The position numbers and the translations under genes are program-made. The notes under the pieces are model-generated. The model saw nothing but the letters and a program-made list of their open reading frames with translations, did no database searches and was not told where the DNA came from. A stretch of 11,272 nt of DNA from Candidatus Sumerlaeota bacterium (GTDB taxonomy: Bacteria > Sumerlaeota > Sumerlaeia > MWCT01), in contig JAPLSR010000448.1 of NCBI GenBank assembly GCA_026398545.1, positions 1 through 11,272 of the forward strand, in the 5' to 3' direction. How positions within the stretch are numbered: position 1 is the first letter of the stretch; the number at the start of each line of letters is the position of its first letter. Below are positions 6,651 through 11,272 of this stretch, piece after piece.

Positions 6651-6738
6651 CGGGTCATCCCCTTCCGCCTTCGTTTCCGCCTTCGTTTAAGCTATGACGG
6701 ATCTACGAGAAACTACGGCGGATCTACGAGAAATAAAA
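6651..6738 (-). repeat. 88-bp intergenic spacer of direct and inverted repeats
   Basis: This spacer separates mrpD from mrpE inside an otherwise overlapping operon. It contains a 12-bp tandem duplication (TCCGCCTTCGTT at 6664-6675 and 6676-6687) and a 15-bp direct repeat of period 21 (CGGATCTACGAGAAA at 6698-6712 and 6719-6733). On the transcribed strand, TCCGCC and TCCGTC near its 5' side can pair with the two GGCGGA copies near its 3' side, so one or two hairpins are possible. TCCGCCTTCG...CGGCGGA resembles a palindromic intergenic repeat I recall from many uncultured bacterial genomes; this could not be checked. The 3' GGCGGA overlaps the mrpE ribosome-binding tract. No open frame or promoter was recognised in it. 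Confidence 0.65.
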
Positions 6739-8235
6739 TCACTTCAGTTTGGAAAAAACAATGGACGCATAGTTTTTTCCATTAATCAAAACATCCACAG
6801 CAGGCTGGAGGAGGGCGCTCCGGAATAAGGGAAAAAGGAGCACCCCGCCTAAGAGACAGATGATAGCCAGGATGACCATCGCCGCCTGCATGCTGGACGG
6901 AACTTCTTTCAGTGATGCATAAGCCTTCTTCGGCATTCCATAAAATGCGTATCTCATAACCTTCATAAAGGAGGAAAGGGTGAGCAGGCTTCCTATGATA
7001 GCCCAGAGTGCGTATCCAGGATGTTTTGCCTGAACGCACGCCACAATGATGAACAGCTTGCTCCAGAAACCATTGAATGGCGGAATGCCTGAGATGGACA
7101 GAGATGCCACTAAGCAGGTTTTTTCCGTGACCGGCATCGCATCCTTCAGCCCGCCCATTTCCTTCAGGTTGCGCGTCCCTGCGGCATAATCCAGACTGCC
7201 GGAGTTGAAAAACAGGAGGGACTTGAACATGGAGTGATTAAACAAATGGAAAAGTCCGCCCAGAATCCCAAGGGGCGTTCCCAAGCCAATGCCGAGGAGT
7301 ATATACCCTATCTGGCTGATGGAGTGATACGCAAGCAGTCTTTTGACGTCCCATTGTCCGATTGCCAGAATAACGCCGACTATCATGGAAAGGACGCCAA
7401 GGATGCAAAGGGTTTCAAGGAAGAGCGGGCTGGCGCCGAAGATGCAGAAGAAGACTCTCAGCATGGCATAGATGCCGAGCGCCTTTATCAAGACGCCGGA
7501 GAGCATGGCGGAAATGGGCGCCGGGGCGGCGGGATGGGCATCCGGCAGCCAGGGATGGAAGGGAACAATCGCCGCCTTCAATCCGAACCCCATCAGGAAG
7601 AGGACAGAGATGAAGAGGACGGTGACATTTGGGCTGGCGGATTTCTGAGCAAGGGTTAGAGCAATATCCGCCATGTTCAGACTTGAGGTATAAGAGTAAA
7701 GCATCGCCACGCCAAGAAGAACAAAAGAGGCGGACAGGGAGCTCAAAACCATATATTTAAAGGATGCCTCCAATTCCTCGGCTTCGGTGCCGAATGCCAC
7801 CAAGGCATAACTGGCAACGCCGGCGAGCTCGAGAAAGACAAACATATTGAAAAGGTCGCCGGTCACAATCAACCCGTTCATCCCTGTGAGCATCAGGAGA
7901 AACAGGGAATAAAACTTTGGCTTGGCAGTATATTTCTCCATATAACCAATGGAATACAGGGATGAAAGAAAGGATATCAGATTGACTGTCACGAGAAGTA
8001 AAACCGTGAGTCCGTCAACCACCAGGGAGATACCGATTGGGGGAATCCAGTTCCCCATTTTGTAAATGACGATTCCGTGTGCTCTGATGGTGTAAATCGT
8101 TGCAAGGGATAAGATAAGCAGGATAAAAGTGCAGAGATTGGCAAGCACATCCGCCGCCTTTTTGTTTTTAAAGAGATTCACCAGAAAGGCGCACCCAAGA
8201 GGGAGGGCAATAAAAAGTGGCAACAACCGGGTCAT
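6739..8235 (-). CDS. mnhD: MrpD/NuoN-like proton-translocating subunit (MbhH-like)
   Basis: This 498-residue polytopic protein of the proton_antipo_M family (NuoL/M/N, MrpA/MrpD) should form one ion-translocation channel. The key charged residues of these pumps are present: E136 in FVFLELAGVASYAL (TM5), K220 in GFGLKAAIVPFHPWLPDAHPAAP (TM7) and K251 in SGVLIKALG (TM8), followed by DVKRLLAYHSISQIGY (296-311). E136 and K220 sit essentially where MrpD has its conserved TM5 Glu and TM7 Lys. Length matches MrpD/MbhH (about 490-510). The ATG at 8235 has a GAGAGGA site and follows the mrpC stop by 3 bases. Position after mrpC and before mrpE makes MrpD the preferred assignment over NuoM/NuoN. Confidence 0.94.
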   Translation of the reverse strand: MTRLLPLFIALPLGCAFLVNLFKNKKAADVLANLCTFILLILSLATIYTIRAHGIVIYKMGNWIPPIGISLVVDGLTVLLLVTVNLISFLSSLYSIGYMEKYTAKPKFYSLFLLMLTGMNGLIVTGDLFNMFVFLELAGVASYALVAFGTEAEELEASFKYMVLSSLSASFVLLGVAMLYSYTSSLNMADIALTLAQKSASPNVTVLFISVLFLMGFGLKAAIVPFHPWLPDAHPAAPAPISAMLSGVLIKALGIYAMLRVFFCIFGASPLFLETLCILGVLSMIVGVILAIGQWDVKRLLAYHSISQIGYILLGIGLGTPLGILGGLFHLFNHSMFKSLLFFNSGSLDYAAGTRNLKEMGGLKDAMPVTEKTCLVASLSISGIPPFNGFWSKLFIIVACVQAKHPGYALWAIIGSLLTLSSFMKVMRYAFYGMPKKAYASLKEVPSSMQAAMVILAIICLLGGVLLFPLFRSALLQPAVDVLINGKNYASIVFSKLK

Positions 8236-8238
8236 ATT

Positions 8239-8574
8239 TTATCCTCTCAGCTTGCGTATCTCAGTTATATCATACGTCCCATACTTTTCGTAAAGCCTGA
8301 CGGCAATGGCAATCATGAGGGCAAGGACGGCGAGCCCGATGACAATTGCGGTCAGCACAAGCGCCTGGGGGATGGGGTCCACCATGTTTTTAACTTCCTG
8401 CGTTTTATCGTAAATGGGAGCGCGGCCACCCATGCGATACCCGGTCAGGACAAGGAAAAGATTCACGGAATAATCGAGGATGCTCATTCCAATAATGATC
8501 TTAATCAGGTTCCTTTTAACAAGGATGCCGTAAAGCCCTACGCAAAAGAAAACGAGGCATAAAAAGTAAATCAT
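8239..8574 (-). CDS. mnhC: MrpC/MnhC/NuoK-like subunit (MbhG-like)
   Basis: This 111-residue protein has three transmembrane helices (about 3-19, 24-43 and 71-92). The highly conserved MrpC motif VDPIPQALVLTAIVIG (residues 65-80) identifies it, and the family is homologous to NuoK of complex I. An extended polar loop (46-64) precedes that motif. The ATG overlaps the mrpB stop by 4 bases (ATGA) and is preceded by a GGGGGGTGA ribosome-binding tract inside the end of mrpB. It should sit between the MrpA-C and MrpD subunits in the membrane arm, as in Mrp and Mbh structures. Confidence 0.95.
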   Translation of the reverse strand: MIYFLCLVFFCVGLYGILVKRNLIKIIIGMSILDYSVNLFLVLTGYRMGGRAPIYDKTQEVKNMVDPIPQALVLTAIVIGLAVLALMIAIAVRLYEKYGTYDITEIRKLRG

Positions 8575-9017
8575 TTGTCACCCCCCGGTTTAAACGTGGT
8601 CAGGAGAATAAAGACGAGGTAAAGGCCGGCGCCGACCTTGATGCAGATGGCAATATTACACAGGGGAATAATCCCGGCGCTGGGAAGTTCAAAAGGCGTT
8701 CCATGCGGCAGGAAGTTGAGAAAGAAGACGCCGGTGATAATAAGACCAAGTAAAGCCAAAAGCAGAAACATCAGCCCGCCGAGGCTTTCCATAAATGTCG
8801 CAGTCTGCAGGTTCATCTTTCTCGATGCAAAATCTCCTCCGTATGCCAGAACCATATGGATAAAGGAGAGCGCTATAATAACCCCCCCGGCGAATCCGCC
8901 TCCGGGTGTGAGGTGTCCGTGAAGCATGATGTAAATTCCAAAAAGGAATATCAACCCGACTGTGAGCCGGGTTACTTCCTTGACGATGAGTGTCATCCCC
9001 TTTTTAGGATTTCTCAT
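8571..9017 (-). CDS. mnhB: MrpB/MnhB-type antiporter subunit (MbhF-like)
   Basis: This 148-residue, four-helix membrane protein has the MnhB hallmark HGHLTPGGGFAGGVIIAL (residues 33-50), with helices at about 18-32, 42-60, 75-95 and 120-142. It is a conserved part of Mrp antiporters and of Mbh hydrogenase (MbhF). The start at 9017 overlaps the upstream MrpA-C gene by 14 bases and is supported by a GGGGAG site at 9026-9031; a second in-frame ATG at 8996 (residue 8) is possible but less well placed. It overlaps mrpC by four bases. Confidence 0.94.
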   Translation of the reverse strand: MRNPKKGMTLIVKEVTRLTVGLIFLFGIYIMLHGHLTPGGGFAGGVIIALSFIHMVLAYGGDFASRKMNLQTATFMESLGGLMFLLLALLGLIITGVFFLNFLPHGTPFELPSAGIIPLCNIAICIKVGAGLYLVFILLTTFKPGGDK

Positions 9018-9555
9018 TTCTTATTCTCCCCACGGCTCTCAGAACCACAGACACGCCGAGAACCGCCGTAAATAAGATGGATGCCTCAATCAGGGTGTCA
9101 TATGCCCTGTAATCGAGGATAACAGATGCCACCATATTAGTCGCCCCCGTTTCCCGGATTCCCCGGGAGATATATTCACTTGCCACTTTCATAATGGGCA
9201 TTCCGAATTGAGGAAGCCCTCTCAGGGCGGCATAGGAGAAAACCAAAAACACGAAAATCAGCACAAGGGCGGATATGATTCGGAGGTAATCCGCGTGTTT
9301 CCGTGGAAAGTACATCTCCCTTTTAATTGTGGCGCGGACGAGTAGAATGAGGCAGAGAATCTCCACAACCAGTTGTGTAATTGCAAGGTCAGGCGCCTTC
9401 AGGATAAGAAAGCTTATCGTTACACCCACGCCGACGGCTCCTATGGCGATAACGGAAGAGAGCATGTCCTTGATTTCAAGAGCCAGAATGGAGCCAATTA
9501 TCATAAATACCATAAGGGGTATCATTTGATTGGCTTCGGTCAGGGTAATGTCCAT
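9004..9555 (-). CDS. MrpA C-terminal domain protein (MbhD-MbhE fusion)
   Basis: This 183-residue membrane protein corresponds to the C-terminal portion of MrpA, here a stand-alone gene. The first half (about 10-80) is a DUF4040/MbhD domain with LKAPDLAITQLVVE (residues 52-65). The second half (about 90-178) is MbhE-like with TGATNMVASVILDYRAYDTLIEA (signature split across 137-159), then LFTAVLGVSVVLRAVG. In Pyrococcus Mbh these are two genes and in Bacillus MrpA they are the end of one large protein, so a two-domain cistron is intermediate between them. The ATG at 9555 has an AAGGGAGGG site upstream and follows the NuoL-like stop by 4 bases. It probably forms NuoJ-like helices next to MrpB/MrpC. 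Confidence 0.9.
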   Translation of the reverse strand: MDITLTEANQMIPLMVFMIIGSILALEIKDMLSSVIAIGAVGVGVTISFLILKAPDLAITQLVVEILCLILLVRATIKREMYFPRKHADYLRIISALVLIFVFLVFSYAALRGLPQFGMPIMKVASEYISRGIRETGATNMVASVILDYRAYDTLIEASILFTAVLGVSVVLRAVGRIRNEKS

Positions 9556-9559
9556 GGTC

Positions 9560-10195
9560 TCACAGCCCTCCCTTGCAGAAGATTATAATCAGAATCACAA
9601 GACCCGCGAGAGACCAGAGGAGATAAGTCGGAAGAATGCCGGTATGAAGTTCCTGGAATGCATAGCTCAGAGAAAACACAAGTTTTTTCCCCATATCGTA
9701 TATGTCAAAGAGTTTTTTCTCCGCTTTTTGATAGATGAATTTAAAAGGCTCCATCTCCTGAATGGTGCGATAAAAATCCACCCCGCTGACCTCATGTCCC
9801 TTCTCCAGTATCTCGCCGCCCGTGAAGATTTCATTCTCCTTAAGGGACTGTGGGCGTCCCAGAAAATAGATGATTCCGCCCGCAAAAAGACCGATCAGGA
9901 GCAAAAGGGTTGCAAGAACGGGTTCCCAGAAGCCTATGTAGGATATGTTTTTTACCACAGGTTCGATGAATGGTTTCAGGACAAATCCCTTTGCAAATAA
10001 GCCAAAGAGCACGCAAAGAGCCGCCAGAACAGCCATCACCGTCCACATCGGCCAAGGGGCTTCTTTGATTTCCCTGCCAGCCAGTTCTTTTGATTGCTGA
10101 CCCAGAAAAATGGCATGGATGAGTTTCATAAAACTTGCAAGTGTCAGGGCGCTTCCGAACATCGCCGCCGCAAGCCAGATATTCCTGGATTGCAC
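9560..10195 (-). CDS. NuoL/MrpA-N-like subunit, C-terminal part after frame break
   Basis: This frame encodes the last roughly 211 residues of the NuoL-like subunit whose N-terminal part is at 10144-11271. Its GTG at 10193-10195 sits directly at a G8 run, and the protein begins inside a conserved helix (NIWLAAAMFGSALTLASFMKLIHAIFLG). That helix aligns well with the matching region of the MrpD paralogue in this operon (ALWAIIGSLLTLSSFMKVMRYAFYG), so it is not a natural N-terminus. After further helices comes a polar segment (FTGGEILEKGHEVSGVDFYRTIQEME) and a final membrane helix, a C-terminal extension seen in hydrogenase-linked NuoL-like proteins. A single-base shift in the G run joins it to the upstream frame and gives about 570 readable residues. 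Translation as a free fragment is unlikely to be functional. Confidence 0.85.
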   Translation of the reverse strand: MQSRNIWLAAAMFGSALTLASFMKLIHAIFLGQQSKELAGREIKEAPWPMWTVMAVLAALCVLFGLFAKGFVLKPFIEPVVKNISYIGFWEPVLATLLLLIGLFAGGIIYFLGRPQSLKENEIFTGGEILEKGHEVSGVDFYRTIQEMEPFKFIYQKAEKKLFDIYDMGKKLVFSLSYAFQELHTGILPTYLLWSLAGLVILIIIFCKGGL

Positions 10196-11271
10196 CCCCC
10201 CCTACCCATCTCTATCAAACCCTGATAAATCATCCACTTACTCACAAACCCGTTAAAGGGCGGAACCCCAGAGATGGATAAGGAAGCAATCAGGCAGCAT
10301 AGAAAGGTTACTGGCATAAAACGGGCCAAGCCTCCCAGTTTATCTAAATCGCGCTTTTCTGTCCGATAGATCACTGCCCCTACACAAAAGAATAAAAGAC
10401 TTTTAAATACGGCGTGGTTTATCAGATGAAACAATCCTCCGGCCACGCCGATTGAGACTCCCGTGCCGATACCTAAAATAACATACCCGATCTGACTAAC
10501 GCTATGATAAGCAAGGAGCCTTTTGGAATCGTGCTGAACAAGCGCCATCATCACCCCGATTATTATGGTCAGAGAACCCAGTGCGCAGAGTATGAATTGC
10601 CAGGAAATAATGGGGAGAAACATCTGCCAGAAGACCCTTATAATCAGGTAGATGCCCAGCTTGATCATGACTCCGGAGAGAAGTGCGGATACGGGAGAAG
10701 GCGCAGCCGGATGGGCATCCGGCAGCCAGGTATGAAAGGGTATAATCCCCGCTTTCACCCCGCCGCCCAAAAGGAAGCTCAGGAGTAAAAGGTGCATAAT
10801 TCCGGGTTGGAAAACCATTCCCGAAAGGGCGGCCATATTTATAGTCCCCTTAAGGTGATATATGCCGATGATGCCCAGGAGCATACACAGCGCGCCCATC
10901 TCACTCATCAGGAAATATTTGATCGCCGCCCTTGCGGAGTCCAACCGATTGTCAAACATGACCAGGAAAAAGGCGGCGAGGGTCATAAATTCCCAGAACA
11001 GGAAAAGAGTAAAGAGGTCGCCGGCCGCCACCGCCCCATTCATGGATCCGATGAAAACCAATAAGAGAAAATAATATTTATTCAGATGGGTGTATTTTTT
11101 CATATAGCTAAGGGAATAAAGCGTTGCTAAGAATCCGAGAAACGATATGAGGATTAAGATTACCAGAGATAACAAGTCTATTCTCAGACTCAAGGAAAGG
11201 GTGGAAGAAGAATAATATTCGTATTCAAGAGGATGCTTGGAGACCGCCGGATAAAAAGAGAAAACAAGAAT
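10144..11271 (-). CDS. NuoL/MrpA-N-like proton-translocating subunit, N-terminal part (truncated by window edge)
   Basis: The frame is open to the right edge of the window, so the start codon lies outside; the TTG at 11193 is only an apparent start. The readable part has the proton_antipo_M core: DLFTLFLFWEFMTLAAFFLV with the TM5 Glu (codon 10990-10992), GGGVKAGIIPFHTWLPDAHPAAPSPVSALLSGVMIK with TM7 and TM8 lysines, and DSKRLLAYHSVSQIGY. It is a paralogue of the MrpD gene in this operon and should be a second ion-pumping channel. Because MrpA-C follows, it best corresponds to the N-terminal half of MrpA or to a HyfB/NuoL-like hydrogenase subunit. After a G8 run the frame runs on for about 15 unrelated residues to a stop at 10144, while conserved coding continues in the -1 frame. 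Confidence 0.88.
   Translation of the reverse strand: MLVFSFYPAVSKHPLEYEYYSSSTLSLSLRIDLLSLVILILISFLGFLATLYSLSYMKKYTHLNKYYFLLLVFIGSMNGAVAAGDLFTLFLFWEFMTLAAFFLVMFDNRLDSARAAIKYFLMSEMGALCMLLGIIGIYHLKGTINMAALSGMVFQPGIMHLLLLSFLLGGGVKAGIIPFHTWLPDAHPAAPSPVSALLSGVMIKLGIYLIIRVFWQMFLPIISWQFILCALGSLTIIIGVMMALVQHDSKRLLAYHSVSQIGYVILGIGTGVSIGVAGGLFHLINHAVFKSLLFFCVGAVIYRTEKRDLDKLGGLARFMPVTFLCCLIASLSISGVPPFNGFVSKWMIYQGLIEMGRGGCNPGISGLRRRCSEAP
10195..10202 (-). other. G8 homopolymer at the frame break in the NuoL-like gene
   Basis: On the coding strand the reading is AGG GGG GGG TGC, with eight consecutive G. Re-reading one G (a -1 shift), or having nine G, puts the ribosome into GTG CAA TCC, the frame of the conserved C-terminal part. 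The codon phasing G-GGG-GGG fits a slippery heptamer. It may be a sequencing or assembly error, a real inactivating indel, a phase-variable tract, or a programmed frameshift or slippage site; sequence alone cannot decide. Confidence 0.8.
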
Positions 11272-11272
11272 G

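Noticed and set aside
6664..6733. CRISPR-like array between mrpD and mrpE
   Set aside because: There are only two copies of each of two different short repeats, with one adjacent and one 6-base spacer. This does not fit a repeat-spacer array, and no cas gene is present.
7234..7659. Open frame of 141 codons on the + strand inside mrpD; a similar one at 10504-10788 inside the NuoL-like gene
   Set aside because: Both are shadows of the same conserved NuoL/MrpD segment read backwards, which also explains their similar peptides. They are polar and Glu/Gly-rich without known motifs.

Overview
The window comes from a bacterial chromosome or metagenome contig, roughly 50% GC, densely packed and with no gene-free stretch above 90 bases. 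It holds two convergent blocks. No rRNA, tRNA, CRISPR array or transposase was seen. The host cannot be named from the sequence. A Mrp/Mbh-type hydrogenase locus, a C1-like peptidase and a palindromic TCCGCC...GGCGGA repeat between genes suggest an uncultured anaerobic or facultative bacterium, but that is inference.

Left block, + strand (1-3953): the 3' end of a calcineurin-like metallophosphoesterase, a secreted papain-fold (C1-like) peptidase, a low-specificity threonine aldolase and a class I mannose-6-phosphate isomerase. These are ordinary housekeeping or accessory genes spaced 33 to 53 bases apart. Nothing ties them into one pathway.

Right block, - strand (11272 down to 3980): a tightly coupled operon of eleven cistrons, one of them split in two by a frameshift. 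In transcription order it encodes a NuoL/MrpA-N-like proton-translocating subunit (cut by the window edge and broken at a G8 run), an MrpA-C (MbhD+MbhE) protein, MrpB, MrpC, MrpD, MrpE, MrpF, MrpG, a HycF/HyfH/NuoI-type two-cluster ferredoxin subunit, a HycI-type hydrogenase maturation protease, and HypA. Most junctions are stop/start overlaps or gaps under 6 bases. The one exception is an 88-base spacer between mrpD and mrpE filled with short direct repeats.

Taken together, the right block looks like the membrane/antiporter half plus the maturation tail of a group 4 membrane-bound [NiFe] hydrogenase. The ferredoxin subunit would pass electrons to or from the [NiFe] core, the NuoL/MrpD-like subunits and the Mrp module would move H+ and/or Na+, and HypA plus the protease would load nickel and trim the large subunit. 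The hydrogenase large, small and NuoH-like subunits are not in the window and are predicted beyond the right edge. The most notable observations are the Mrp-order antiporter module joined to a HycF-like subunit, the single-base frame break at a G8 tract in the NuoL-like gene, and the palindromic repeat between mrpD and mrpE that could mask the mrpE ribosome-binding site.
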